Source: JAGOTN01 sp964538345 (GTDB lineage: Bacteria > Patescibacteriota > Minisyncoccia > Phycocordibacterales > JAACPR01). Taken from it: DNA of 49,898 nt. The DNA lies in assembly GCA_964538345.1 (NCBI GenBank), contig CAZIFF010000003.1, positions 1 through 49,898 on the forward strand, given 5' to 3'. The notes beneath the pieces are model-generated. The model saw nothing but the letters and a program-made list of their open reading frames with translations. It made no database searches and had not been told where the DNA came from. A program made the translations under genes and the position numbers. Below are positions 19,959-28,485 of this stretch, one piece after another (positions within the stretch are counted from its first letter, which is position 1; the number at the start of each line of letters is the position of its first letter).

Positions 19959-20684
19959 ATGAAAACACATCGATTTTTTGTCGAGCAATTGCTTGAAGGG
20001 AAGGACGAAATACGCATTACCGAACAAGCCATCATTCATCAAATGAGGGATGTTCTTCGCTTGCGTGTCGGCGACCCTGTTATTCTTTTGGATGGTACAG
20101 GTATTGAATACCACGGACGGGTTAAAATCCTGATAAAAAAAGAATCAATTATTTCTAAAGAAAAAATAAAATCTTTCTCAAATAATTCTAAAATTTCTAA
20201 AATCAAAGTTCATCTTTTTGCTTCGTTAATTAAGAAAGATAAATTTGAATGGGTTTTGCAGAAAGCGACAGAGATTGGGGTTTCAAGAATCACACCAGTC
20301 ATTTCTTCTCGGACAGAGAAACAAAAATTGAATATGGAGAGAGCAGATAAAATTGTGCGTGAAGCATCTGAGCAGTCTGAGAGATTGGATATTCCATTTT
20401 TGGATGAACCGGTAGATTTATATGATGCGATTCAAGTGGCAAAAAGGGATGCAAATAAAAATATTTTAATTGCATTAGATATGGATGCACCTTTGATTGA
20501 TGTCAGAAAAATTCGTGAAGATGGCGGAAATGTTTTTGTGTTTATCGGACCAGAAGGTGGATGGGATGAAAAAGATAAGAGAATGTTTGAGCAAGAAAAG
20601 GTGTGCTTCATGTCTCTTGGAGAAAGTGTTTTGCGAGCAGAAACTGCCAGTGTTTCTATCTCCTCACTTTTGTTGCTTGGATAA
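19959..20684 (+). CDS. rsmE: 16S rRNA (uracil1498-N3)-methyltransferase
   Basis: SPOUT-class RNA methyltransferase, 241 aa. An N-terminal PUA-like domain (MKTHRFFVEQLL..MRDVLRLRVGDPVILLDG) is followed by the methyltransferase domain with ATEIGVSRITPVISSRTE, the IGPEGGWDEKDKRMF knot, and LGESVLRAETASVSI. All family motifs are intact. It lies 26 nt after the GNAT-like gene in the same direction. Two hairpins follow it before the convergent tig gene. Confidence 0.96.
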   Translation: MKTHRFFVEQLLEGKDEIRITEQAIIHQMRDVLRLRVGDPVILLDGTGIEYHGRVKILIKKESIISKEKIKSFSNNSKISKIKVHLFASLIKKDKFEWVLQKATEIGVSRITPVISSRTEKQKLNMERADKIVREASEQSERLDIPFLDEPVDLYDAIQVAKRDANKNILIALDMDAPLIDVRKIREDGGNVFVFIGPEGGWDEKDKRMFEQEKVCFMSLGESVLRAETASVSISSLLLLG

Positions 20685-20722
20685 TTAATCAACGTTAATC
20701 AGTTCACATTAACGTTGATTAA
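20685..20722. terminator. A/T-rich perfect inverted repeat after rsmE
   Basis: TTAATCAACGTTAAT/ATTAACGTTGATTAA, 15 bp with an 8-nt loop, followed by an A/T tail. It stands directly before the second conserved-loop palindrome. Confidence 0.55.
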
Positions 20723-20749
20723 AATATTTTGAGTTGTGAAACTTTATAT

Positions 20750-20819
20750 AAAAAGCCCGCAGACATTTTGAAAACGGTTGGGTTTAGGTCTGGGTTTTCA
20801 AAATGTCTGCGGGCTTTTT
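20750..20819. repeat. Palindromic terminator element with conserved 18-nt loop, copy 2
   Basis: A perfect 26-bp stem (20750-20775 with 20794-20819) and loop GGTTGGGTTTAGGTCTGG, which is the exact reverse complement of the loop in copy 1. It terminates both rsmE and convergent tig. Confidence 0.9.
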
Positions 20820-20821
20820 TA

Positions 20822-21865
20822 TTAGAGAGTCTCTAAAAACTTGAACACTGCTTCATTTGCTAAAACATTAGCAACATAAAGTCGAGCATGATTTTCATTT
20901 ATAGATGGATCATGTTCTTTTAAATGATGTAGTTCATGTTCCACTTCTTTTTCATCTGCCTTTAAATTTTCTTGTTCCGCAATTTTTGGTAACACAAGAT
21001 TCATTTTTACTCGTTTCACAGCATCTGGTCTCCATTCTTTTTTAAGATCTTCCTCTGTCTTTTTAATTTGTGCTAAGTAGTCTTCTGGTTTCATTTTGAA
21101 TTGTTCAATATCGTGTTTGAATTTTGAAAACATTTTCTCAACCTCTTGATCAATTAATACATCAGGAACATCTTCTGAGACTGCTTCTACTATGCCCTCG
21201 ATAATTTTTATTCTGCGAGTTTCTCCAGCGCGTGTATTTTTTTCTTCCTGCATATTTTCTTTTAGTTTTGTTTTGAATTCTTCAACTGATTTAAAGTCTC
21301 CAAGTGTCTTTACAAACTCATTATCAAAAGCAGGGAGTTCTAATTTATCTTCTTCAATTTTTTCTCCCTTTGCCATCGCTGCAGCATGTGCTCTTTGTTT
21401 TTGAATATACAAAATGTAGTCATCAATTTCTTTGTCAGAAACTTCCTCTAATTTTTCTTGAGGGAATTTTTTTGCAATTGATTTGTAATCTGGAAGAGAA
21501 ATTTTTGGCATGCTTGTGATAGATAATTTAAACACCACAGGATTTTCTGGAGCGAGTTTTGTGATAGTGATTTCTGGAAAAGTTATAGCGTCTATTTTTT
21601 CTGAAGTGATGACTAGGGGAATGACATTGTAAATTGCACGAGAAGCACTTTTTTCTACAATCATCATCTCTCCAACTTTTTGAACAACAATTGATTCTGG
21701 AGCACTACCTTTTCTAAAACCGTCTATGTTTATTTCATTTGAAATATCTCGCACTGCTTCCGCACGAAATTGTTTCAAAGTTTCAACTGGTAATTCAATT
21801 TCAAATTCAATTCTTCCTCCTGATAAATCCTCTCTTTTAATTATTTTATATTTTTCATTTGTCAT
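20822..21865 (-). CDS. tig: Trigger factor without PPIase domain
   Basis: Ribosome-associated chaperone. The N-terminal ribosome-binding domain carries the signature GFRKGSAP (family GFRxGxxP) near residue 50. After about residue 135 the sequence passes straight into the helical substrate-binding C-terminal domain; the FKBP-type peptidyl-prolyl isomerase domain is missing, which explains 347 aa instead of about 430. FKBP-less trigger factors are known in reduced bacteria. The gene is monocistronic, with terminators at both ends, and not linked to clpP as in many bacteria. Confidence 0.92.
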   Translation of the reverse strand: MTNEKYKIIKREDLSGGRIEFEIELPVETLKQFRAEAVRDISNEINIDGFRKGSAPESIVVQKVGEMMIVEKSASRAIYNVIPLVITSEKIDAITFPEITITKLAPENPVVFKLSITSMPKISLPDYKSIAKKFPQEKLEEVSDKEIDDYILYIQKQRAHAAAMAKGEKIEEDKLELPAFDNEFVKTLGDFKSVEEFKTKLKENMQEEKNTRAGETRRIKIIEGIVEAVSEDVPDVLIDQEVEKMFSKFKHDIEQFKMKPEDYLAQIKKTEEDLKKEWRPDAVKRVKMNLVLPKIAEQENLKADEKEVEHELHHLKEHDPSINENHARLYVANVLANEAVFKFLETL

Positions 21866-21909
21866 AAGTGGGCTGAGTTTACACTATTATTTAAAAAATA
21901 AAAAGTCAT

Positions 21910-21942
21910 GAAAAAGCCGCGCCCGAAGGGCGCGGCTTTTTC
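21910..21942. terminator. Bidirectional intrinsic terminator
   Basis: GAAAAAGCCGCGCCC/GGGCGCGGCTTTTTC with GAA loop, 15 bp. It ends the minus-strand pair of small membrane/secreted genes upstream of tig. Confidence 0.92.
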
Positions 21943-21963
21943 TAAAATCACCACAAAAAATGA

Positions 21964-22251
21964 TTATTCAAATTCTGAAACAATAGCAGAAAGTTCAAGA
22001 TCTAAATTTTCTAAATCAGTTGAATTTAAATCTGCTTCAATGTCTGAAATTTCATCTGAGTCACTTTGTGTTTCGATCTGTTCTGTTGATTGAGTGTTTT
22101 TATTATTTGATGTTTGTTCTTTGATTGTTGAGAACAAATAGAATGCACCAACGATGATGATAAGAATTATTATGATGGATGCAATTATGGGACCAACACC
22201 GCTTTCTGGTTTTGTTGTTGATTCAATATTATTGTTTTGATTTTCGTTCAT
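21964..22251 (-). CDS. Small single-pass membrane protein (95 aa)
   Basis: Unrecognised. A polar Asn-rich N-terminus (about 20 aa), one strong transmembrane helix (about 20-43, IIASIIIILIIIVGAFYLF), then an acidic Ser/Asp/Glu-rich tail. The topology is probably a short cytoplasmic N-terminus and an exported tail. It follows the signal-peptide gene by 21 nt and probably shares its transcript. Confidence 0.7.
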   Translation of the reverse strand: MNENQNNNIESTTKPESGVGPIIASIIIILIIIVGAFYLFSTIKEQTSNNKNTQSTEQIETQSDSDEISDIEADLNSTDLENLDLELSAIVSEFE

Positions 22252-22272
22252 ATGTTTTGAATTATTTTTTTA

Positions 22273-22866
22273 TTATTCAGTATCTCCAGTTTTAATATTT
22301 GCTTTGATCGCTTTTACAGTCTCAACAATTGCTTCTTTAGTTTTCTTTAATGAATCTTTTATTTCTTGCATTGATGTTTTTAATCCATCACGACTGATTT
22401 CTTCTTCTGATTCCAAAAGACTTGAAATCTCTTCTTCAGTATCACTTATTAAATTTTTAGAATCCTCAATTGATTTTTTTGCTGTATCTAATTTTGATTT
22501 TGCATCAGATAGACTAATTCCTTTTTCTTCTAATTTTGAAATTCTTGATTCAATTCTTTCGACTAGTTTATTGAATCTTTCAATTGTTGCATTAAATCTT
22601 TCGAAGATTTTTGAAACATGCTTAGAAACAATTCCTTTTTTGTTTTCTGTGAATCTTGCTTTAACTCCTGCTGTTGTTGAAGCGATTCTAGCTTTGATTT
22701 CTTCACGATGAGAAGCTCTATCTTCTCTACGACCTTCTCTTCTGTCCTCTCTTCTTTCCGCTCGATCCTCTCTTTGTGTGTCGTCTGGTATTTCTGCTTG
22801 TGCTGGTACAGCTGCCACTAATGCTAAAACAACCAATAATAATGTAATAAATTTATATCTATTCAT
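22273..22866 (-). CDS. Secreted coiled-coil protein with Arg-Glu-Asp repeats (197 aa)
   Basis: Clear signal peptide (MNRYKFITLLLVVLALVAAVPAQA, cleavage near AQA-E). Next comes a repetitive highly charged stretch of RED/RRED units (about 30-57), then a long coiled coil of Lys/Glu heptads. Likely secreted or surface-associated; function unknown. Similar RED-rich secreted proteins are common in Parcubacteria. Start fixed by the signal peptide. Confidence 0.7.
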   Translation of the reverse strand: MNRYKFITLLLVVLALVAAVPAQAEIPDDTQREDRAERREDRREGRREDRASHREEIKARIASTTAGVKARFTENKKGIVSKHVSKIFERFNATIERFNKLVERIESRISKLEEKGISLSDAKSKLDTAKKSIEDSKNLISDTEEEISSLLESEEEISRDGLKTSMQEIKDSLKKTKEAIVETVKAIKANIKTGDTE

Positions 22867-22942
22867 AAATAATTCTTATCTAGTAAACCTTGTTATTTTA
22901 ACACGATTGATTTTTTCAGGGGAAGGAGTAGATACAAAGATA

Positions 22943-22968
22943 AAAACCCGCACTAAGCGGTTTTTTTT
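22943..22968. terminator. Terminator after ppa
   Basis: Short hairpin pairing AAAACC.GC with GCGGTTTT around ACTAA, with T-runs on both strands. It ends the minus-strand nusA-ppa unit. Confidence 0.7.
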
Positions 22969-22992
22969 CTTTAATAAATTAATGAGGAGAGA

Positions 22993-23541
22993 TTATTTAC
23001 TGAATTTGGCTTTATACATTTCAATTGATTTTTGAACTGATTCGATTGCCGCTTTCTTATCTCCAATACCTTTGATTTCAACAGTGTGTTTATCTGTATC
23101 ACTTTTTAAACTTTTATATGTTTCAAAGAAGTGGGTGATTTCTTTTAATTGATGTGAGTTAACATCTTTTAAATCTTGAACACCTTCCCAACGACGATCT
23201 TTTACTGGCACTGCAATAATTTTGAAATCTGATTCACCATCATCAATCATTTCAATTACGGCTACTGGACGAACTTTAACAACTACACCAACGTTAAGAG
23301 GCCATGTTGTAAGAACAGCTACATCGAGAGCGTCGTTGTCTTCCCAAAGTGTTTGTGGAGCAAAACCGTAGTCAACTGGATAAGGAGCAGTAGAATAGTT
23401 TGCTCTATCAAGTGCGATTAAACCAGTTTCTTTATCAATTTCGTATTTATTGTTTGATCCTTTTGGGATTTCAATAATCACATTGAATTCTTCTGGTGTC
23501 TTGTCTCCTAATGTAACATCGTGCCAAAGATTTAAATTCAT
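22993..23541 (-). CDS. ppa: Inorganic pyrophosphatase, family I
   Basis: Soluble Mg2+-dependent enzyme hydrolysing PPi to phosphate. Family I landmarks are present: EIPKGSNNKYEID, PYPVDYGFAPQT, the active-site loop EDNDALDVAVLT (family consensus DGDPLDVLV; Pro replaced by Ala), VKDRRW and the HFFETYKSL helix. Length 182 aa is normal. It begins 10 nt after nusA with no Shine-Dalgarno site; probably co-transcribed with nusA. Confidence 0.96.
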   Translation of the reverse strand: MNLNLWHDVTLGDKTPEEFNVIIEIPKGSNNKYEIDKETGLIALDRANYSTAPYPVDYGFAPQTLWEDNDALDVAVLTTWPLNVGVVVKVRPVAVIEMIDDGESDFKIIAVPVKDRRWEGVQDLKDVNSHQLKEITHFFETYKSLKSDTDKHTVEIKGIGDKKAAIESVQKSIEMYKAKFSK

Positions 23542-23551
23542 ATTTAATTTA

Positions 23552-24700
23552 TTATGCTTCTAAGTTTTCTGTTGTTTCTTCTGGTGCAATTTCTGCTGAA
23601 GAAATATCAATTTTCCAACCAGTTAATTTTGCAGCAAGACGAACGTTTTGTCCACCTTTACCGATAGCAAGCGATTGTTGATCTGGTGCTACTACTACTT
23701 TTGCAATTTTTGTTTCACCTTCTTCTATTAGTTGAATATCTATTACATGTGCAGGAGATAAGGCTTCCTCAACAAATTTTGAAGGATCTTCTGACCATTC
23801 AATGATGTCAATTTTTTCACCTCCTAATTCTGACATGATTGTAGATACGCGAACTCCTCTTTGACCAACTAGTGCTCCAACAGGATCAACGTGTTCATCG
23901 CTTGAAATAACAGCAATTTTTGATCTTGAACCAGCTTCTCTGGCAATTGATTTAACTTCAACAATTCCTTGTTTTAATTCTGGAACTTCTGCTACGAAAA
24001 GTTCTTGCAAGAATTTTGGATGTGATCTAGAAAGTTTTAGAAATACACCTCTAGATGTTTCGTCTACTTTGAAAAGATAAGCGCGAACTCTTTCTCCTTG
24101 CTTAAATCTCTCTCCCGGGATTTGTTCTTCATATGGAAGTAGTCCAACAGCGCGACCCATATCAAGATATACAGAACCTCTTTCCATTCTTTCAACTGTT
24201 CCTGAAACGATCTCACCTTCTTTTTGTCCAAATTCAGAGATAACAGAACTTTTTTCTGCTTCTCGAATTTTTTGCATTATTACTTGTTTAGCTGTTTGGG
24301 CGGCAATACGTCCGAAATCATCTTTTTTCTCAAGAGGAAATACTAATTCATCTCCAACTTTTACATCGGTTTTCATAAGACGAGCGTCTTCTACTAGCAT
24401 GTGATGTTCTGGATTGAAATGAACTTTTTCTTCTGAACCTTCTTTTGCAATTTCAAAATCAGGGGATTCTTCATCCATAATTACACTGTCTTTATCAACG
24501 ACGATACGGATTTGGCTAAATTCAACACTTCCTGAATTTAAATCAAATTTTGCTCGCACGATTTGACCTTTTTTTCCATATTCTTTTCTGTATGCATTGG
24601 CAAGAGCTTGTTCAATAGCGTCTATAACTACCTCTTTTCCAATACCTCTCTCTTCTTCTAATTGTGCCATTACGGCATTTATAACCTTTAAATCAAACAT
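23552..24700 (-). CDS. nusA: Transcription termination/antitermination factor NusA
   Basis: RNA polymerase-binding factor. N-terminal domain (INAVMAQLEEERGIGKEVVIDAIEQALANAYRK), S1 domain (EIVSGTVERMERGSVYLDMG..LLPYEEQIPGE), then two KH domains (SDEHVDPVGALVGQRGVRVSTIMSELGGEKIDII and QQSLAIGKGGQNVRLAAKLTGWKID). At 382 aa it lacks the acidic C-terminal repeats of E. coli NusA, like Gram-positive forms. The leader carries a terminator-like hairpin with a U-run (separate entry), suggesting autogenous control. Confidence 0.96.
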   Translation of the reverse strand: MFDLKVINAVMAQLEEERGIGKEVVIDAIEQALANAYRKEYGKKGQIVRAKFDLNSGSVEFSQIRIVVDKDSVIMDEESPDFEIAKEGSEEKVHFNPEHHMLVEDARLMKTDVKVGDELVFPLEKKDDFGRIAAQTAKQVIMQKIREAEKSSVISEFGQKEGEIVSGTVERMERGSVYLDMGRAVGLLPYEEQIPGERFKQGERVRAYLFKVDETSRGVFLKLSRSHPKFLQELFVAEVPELKQGIVEVKSIAREAGSRSKIAVISSDEHVDPVGALVGQRGVRVSTIMSELGGEKIDIIEWSEDPSKFVEEALSPAHVIDIQLIEEGETKIAKVVVAPDQQSLAIGKGGQNVRLAAKLTGWKIDISSAEIAPEETTENLEA

Positions 24701-24718
24701 ATTTAGTTGTTTAGTTGT

Positions 24719-24748
24719 AAAAAATTAAGTCCGCCGGGAGGCGAACTT
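24719..24748 (-). terminator. Terminator-like hairpin in the nusA leader
   Basis: On the minus strand AAGT.CGCC-TCCC-GGCG.ACTT followed after AA by six T's, lying between the nusA promoter and the ATG. It has the form of an intrinsic terminator acting as an attenuator. Confidence 0.6.
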
Positions 24749-24757
24749 GACCATACA

Positions 24758-24786
24758 AGTATAACAGCTATTTAGATTTTGGTCAA
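24758..24786 (-). promoter_or_regulatory. Promoter of nusA
   Basis: Minus strand TTGACC (24786-24781), exactly 17-bp spacer ending in TGT, TATACT (24763-24758), an extended -10. Start near 24752, leaving about 50 nt of leader. Confidence 0.7.
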
Positions 24787-24823
24787 TGTGGCTTAATATC
24801 TACATATATATAGAATATATACT

Positions 24824-25381
24824 ATGGAAAATGATCAAAATATATCAAATACCCCCGTTTCTAACGAAAAGGGCGTTTCATTATCAACAGTTATTGTTTT
24901 TGGGGTTTTAATCGTTGCAATTATTGGGTTTTTTGTGTTTAAGGCTAATAAAAATGGAGATAACGCACCAAATACAGAAAATACTGCCACAACCACAGAA
25001 CAAACAGCTACAACTACTGCTACTACAAGCACTGAGGTAAATACAGGCGCTACTGCACCAGCTCCAACGCCAACGCCTTCTATAGATACAGGAGTTAAGG
25101 TGATTCAAGGCAATGGTTATACTGCTACTCTAAAACCAGTTTATGGTGAAGCTCCTATAATAAATACTTTCACAATGACCAAAGTAGATGAAACTTGTAG
25201 ATTTTCTTGGGATGCTTCAAAAGCAAAAAGATGTGACTTCTTGAATACAGAAACTAAGACAGGTTTTAAAGACGCTGGTTCTGAAGGAACTGTTCAAATG
25301 AATGATGCAGGGAAGTATCTTGTAAGATGTTATGGTGATGGTGGAAAATCTGCGACTTCAGAAACTTTGAGTTGTAATTAA
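24824..25381 (+). CDS. Membrane-anchored exported protein with Thr-rich linker (185 aa)
   Basis: Cytoplasmic N-terminus of about 20 residues, one transmembrane helix (about 23-43, TVIVFGVLIVAIIGFFVF), a Thr/Ala/Pro linker (about 55-90) and a small beta-rich C-terminal domain with four Cys (ETCRFSWD, KRCDF, VRCYGDGG, LSCN) that could form disulfides outside the cell. Unknown function. TAGAAT ends 7 nt before the ATG, so the transcript is leaderless. It is divergent from nusA. Confidence 0.7.
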   Translation: MENDQNISNTPVSNEKGVSLSTVIVFGVLIVAIIGFFVFKANKNGDNAPNTENTATTTEQTATTTATTSTEVNTGATAPAPTPTPSIDTGVKVIQGNGYTATLKPVYGEAPIINTFTMTKVDETCRFSWDASKAKRCDFLNTETKTGFKDAGSEGTVQMNDAGKYLVRCYGDGGKSATSETLSCN

Positions 25382-25400
25382 ATTTAAAATATTTTTTTAG

Positions 25401-25438
25401 AAAAAACATGCGGGCGACTGCGTGTTTTTTCTTTTTTA
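25401..25438 (+). terminator. Intrinsic terminator before pilB
   Basis: AAAAAACATGC/GCGTGTTTTTT with loop GGGCGACT, followed by CTTTTTT. Confidence 0.85.
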
Positions 25439-25478
25439 TTTTCGCAATGCACCATATAATAGATGTAATCAACGGAGT

Positions 25479-27218
25479 ATGTACATCGAGGAAAAAAAAT
25501 TAAAAAATTTCATGATTGATTCTGGTCTAGTATCAGAAGCCGATATTGACGCTGCAGAAATTTTTGTAGAAGCACATCCAAATCAAACTATCAGTGATTT
25601 TTTGGTAAGTGAAGGAAAAATAAGTGATGATGATTTGAAAAGAGTTCAAGCTTATCTTTTAGGTATTCCTTTTATTGATATATCAGTGCAAAAAATTCCA
25701 ATTGATATTTTGTCTATTATTCCAGAACCAATTGCTAGAAGTAGAAATATCGTTGCTTATAAAAAGGATGATAATAATCTTGAAGTAGCGATGCTTGATA
25801 CTGATGATTTATCATCCGTGGATTTTATTAAGAAGAAAACTGGTTTAAATATTCTTCCTAGATTAACTTCTACAAATTCTATTAAGAGTGCTTTGGTTCA
25901 ATATCAAAAAAGTTTGAAAGCAGATTTCGGTGATTTGATCAGAAAAGAAACAGATTCTTTAAAACAAATTGGTGAAAATAATTCAGATAAAGATTTAGAA
26001 AGCGCGGCTCAAGATTTGCCTGTTGTTAGAATCGTGGACACTCTTTTGAAACATGCAATTTTGCAAAATGCTTCCGATATTCATATTGAACCACAAGAGG
26101 ATTCTTTGTTTGTGAGATATCGTGTCGATGGTTTGCTTCATGACGCAATGACACTTCCAAAATCAAGTGGACTTTCTATTACTGCAAGAATAAAAGTTTT
26201 GGCTAGTTTGAAAATTGATGAAAAGAGATTACCGCAAGACGGAAGATTTAAAATAGATTTAGATGGAGAAAAAGTTTCTTTCCGTGTTTCTATTTTGCCA
26301 ACTTATTATGGTGAAAAAACAGTAATGCGTATTTTGAGAGAGGGTGGTGGAGGATTTACTTTAGAGTCACTTGGTTTTCATGGTGAAGGGCTAGAAAAAA
26401 TTTATGAAGCAACAAAGCAAACAACTGGATTAATTCTTACAACTGGTCCAACTGGTTCTGGTAAATCTACAACTCTTTATACTCTTTTAGATATTTTAAA
26501 TACTCCGGATGTGAACATTTCAACTGTTGAAGATCCTGTTGAATATCAAATGAAAAGAGTGAATCAAACTCAAGTGAAGCCAGATATTGGTTTTAGTTTT
26601 GCGGAAGGATTGAGAAGTCTTGTTCGACAAGATCCAGACATAATAATGGTGGGAGAAATTCGAGATGGTGAGACTGCGGGGCTTGCTATTAATGCCGCCT
26701 TAACAGGACACTTGGTGCTTTCAACTTTGCACACCAACTCAGCTGCGGGAACAATTCCAAGACTTATTGATATGGGTGCTCAACCATTTCTTTTGGTTTC
26801 AACTATTAGAGTGATTATTGCTCAAAGACTTGTGAGAAAATTAGGAAAAGATAGAGAGAAATATAATTTATCTGCAGCTGGTATAAAATCTTTAGCTAAA
26901 TCTGTTGATTTGGAGAAAGTTATGTCTGTGCTGAAAGAGGAGAAAATAGTTGAACCGAATGCGACTTGGGAAACAATTCCTTTTTATAAACCAAAATCAA
27001 CCAACGATGAAGAAGGATTTTCTGGTCGTGTTGGTATTCATGAGATTTTGAAAGTTACATCAACTATTCAAGAAATGATTATTTCAGGAAAATCTGCTGA
27101 GGATATTGAGAAACAGGCGCGCGCAGAAGGAATGATGACAATGCTCGAAGATGGAATTTATAAAGCTGTGCGTGGGGTGACAACAATCGAAGAAGTGTTG
27201 CGTGTTATTTCCGAATAA
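25479..27218 (+). CDS. pilB: Type IV pilus assembly ATPase PilB (GspE/PulE family)
   Basis: Cytoplasmic hexameric ATPase driving pilus extension. N-terminal MshEN/GspE_N-like domain (about 1-160) and an ATPase core with Walker A GPTGSGKSTTLYTLL, the Asp box, Walker B PDIIMVGEIRD and the His box HLVLSTLHTN. The tetra-cysteine zinc motif often found near the C-terminus is absent. The ATG at 25479 (MYIEEKK) is chosen: a TATAAT lies 18 nt upstream and GGAG just before it, whereas the upstream frame runs back through the terminator. pilC follows after 2 nt. No retraction ATPase PilT is in the window. Confidence 0.93.
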   Translation: MYIEEKKLKNFMIDSGLVSEADIDAAEIFVEAHPNQTISDFLVSEGKISDDDLKRVQAYLLGIPFIDISVQKIPIDILSIIPEPIARSRNIVAYKKDDNNLEVAMLDTDDLSSVDFIKKKTGLNILPRLTSTNSIKSALVQYQKSLKADFGDLIRKETDSLKQIGENNSDKDLESAAQDLPVVRIVDTLLKHAILQNASDIHIEPQEDSLFVRYRVDGLLHDAMTLPKSSGLSITARIKVLASLKIDEKRLPQDGRFKIDLDGEKVSFRVSILPTYYGEKTVMRILREGGGGFTLESLGFHGEGLEKIYEATKQTTGLILTTGPTGSGKSTTLYTLLDILNTPDVNISTVEDPVEYQMKRVNQTQVKPDIGFSFAEGLRSLVRQDPDIIMVGEIRDGETAGLAINAALTGHLVLSTLHTNSAAGTIPRLIDMGAQPFLLVSTIRVIIAQRLVRKLGKDREKYNLSAAGIKSLAKSVDLEKVMSVLKEEKIVEPNATWETIPFYKPKSTNDEEGFSGRVGIHEILKVTSTIQEMIISGKSAEDIEKQARAEGMMTMLEDGIYKAVRGVTTIEEVLRVISE

Positions 27219-27220
27219 AT

Positions 27221-28435
27221 ATGAAATTTAAATATAAAGCACAGGATTCATTAGGAGCTTTCATTGAGGATTTTGCAGAGGCAAATGACACTTTTATGTT
27301 GGCTAGATTTTTGAAAGAGAGAGATTTGATTTTGATTTCAGCAAAACCAATAACAGGAAGTGCTATCTCTAGATTTTTAGATTCAATTACAAATTTCGGA
27401 ACAGTATCTACAAATGAAAAAATATTGTTTGGAAAAAATCTGTCTTCAATGCTTGAAGCAGGACTTCCTTTATCTCGTGCAATTGAAGTGATTGCACGAC
27501 AAAGTAGAAATAAAAAATTTAAATATGTAATGAATAGTTTAAATAATAATATAAAAGCAGGAGATTCTTTGTCTGTTGCTCTTGGTAAATTTCCAAATGT
27601 TTTTCCAAAACTTTTTGTATCTATGGTGAAAGCTGGTGAAGAGTCTGGAGATTTGGTAGGTGCGTTGGGTGTTGTTTCTAGTCAGATGGAAAAAACAAAT
27701 GAATTAAAAAAGAAAATTCGTGGAGCGATGATTTATCCCGGAGTTATTATTACAGCCATGCTTGGAATTGGAATCTTCATGTTGATTTTTATTGTGCCTA
27801 CTTTGACCAAAACCTTCACAGAATTAAATGTTGATTTGCCTGCTTCAACACAATTTATTATTTCTTTATCTGATGCTTTTAAAAACAACACAGCCTTGCT
27901 GTTGATTGGATTGATAGTTTTTATTGGATTAATTATTTCGGCTTTTAAAACAACTACTGGTAGAAGATTTTTAGATTGGTTGTTTTTGCATATTCCTATG
28001 GTGTCTGGATTGGTGAAAGAAACTAATTCTGCAAGAACTGCGAGAACAATGTCTTCTCTGATTTCTTCTGGTGTGCCATATCTTTCTGCAGTGGAAATAA
28101 CAGAAGGCGTGATGCAAAATTCTTATTATAAAAGTGTTTTGAGGAAAGCAGCTAAAAATGTAGAGCTTGGTTTGCCGGTAGCAAAAATATTTGAGGAAAA
28201 TCAAAAATTTTATCCTGTTTTTGTGTCTGAAATGATTGCGGTAGGGGAAGAGACTGGAGAGTTGGGTAATATGCTCATGAAAGTCGCAACTTATTATGAA
28301 AATGAGGTTGAGCAAAAGACTAAAAACATGTCTACAATTGTGGAGCCATTTTTGATGATCGTTGTCGGTGCTGCTGTGGGATTTTTTGCCCTATCTATGA
28401 TTAGTCCGATGTATTCTTTGGTAGAAAATATTTAA
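27221..28435 (+). CDS. pilC: Type IV pilus inner-membrane platform protein PilC (GspF family)
   Basis: 404 aa with two repeated T2SSF cytoplasmic helical domains (about 65-190 and 270-390; signatures LSSMLEAGLPLSRAIEVI and MSSLISSGVPYLSAVEI), each followed by hydrophobic segments (about 168-195, 222-242 and 375-400). The family EESGDL and EETGEL motifs occur in both halves. It is the platform partner of PilB. A hairpin follows it. Confidence 0.95.
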   Translation: MKFKYKAQDSLGAFIEDFAEANDTFMLARFLKERDLILISAKPITGSAISRFLDSITNFGTVSTNEKILFGKNLSSMLEAGLPLSRAIEVIARQSRNKKFKYVMNSLNNNIKAGDSLSVALGKFPNVFPKLFVSMVKAGEESGDLVGALGVVSSQMEKTNELKKKIRGAMIYPGVIITAMLGIGIFMLIFIVPTLTKTFTELNVDLPASTQFIISLSDAFKNNTALLLIGLIVFIGLIISAFKTTTGRRFLDWLFLHIPMVSGLVKETNSARTARTMSSLISSGVPYLSAVEITEGVMQNSYYKSVLRKAAKNVELGLPVAKIFEENQKFYPVFVSEMIAVGEETGELGNMLMKVATYYENEVEQKTKNMSTIVEPFLMIVVGAAVGFFALSMISPMYSLVENI

Positions 28436-28440
28436 TGAAA

Positions 28441-28476
28441 AAATCCGAGTAACTTTTTGGGGTTAAACTCGGATTT
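28441..28476. terminator. Terminator between pilC and the radical SAM gene
   Basis: AAATCCGAG/CTCGGATTT with a partly paired loop. The T-run on the minus strand (ATTTTTTTC) is strongest, serving the radical SAM gene; the plus side is weaker. Confidence 0.75.
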
Positions 28477-28485
28477 ACTAATCAG

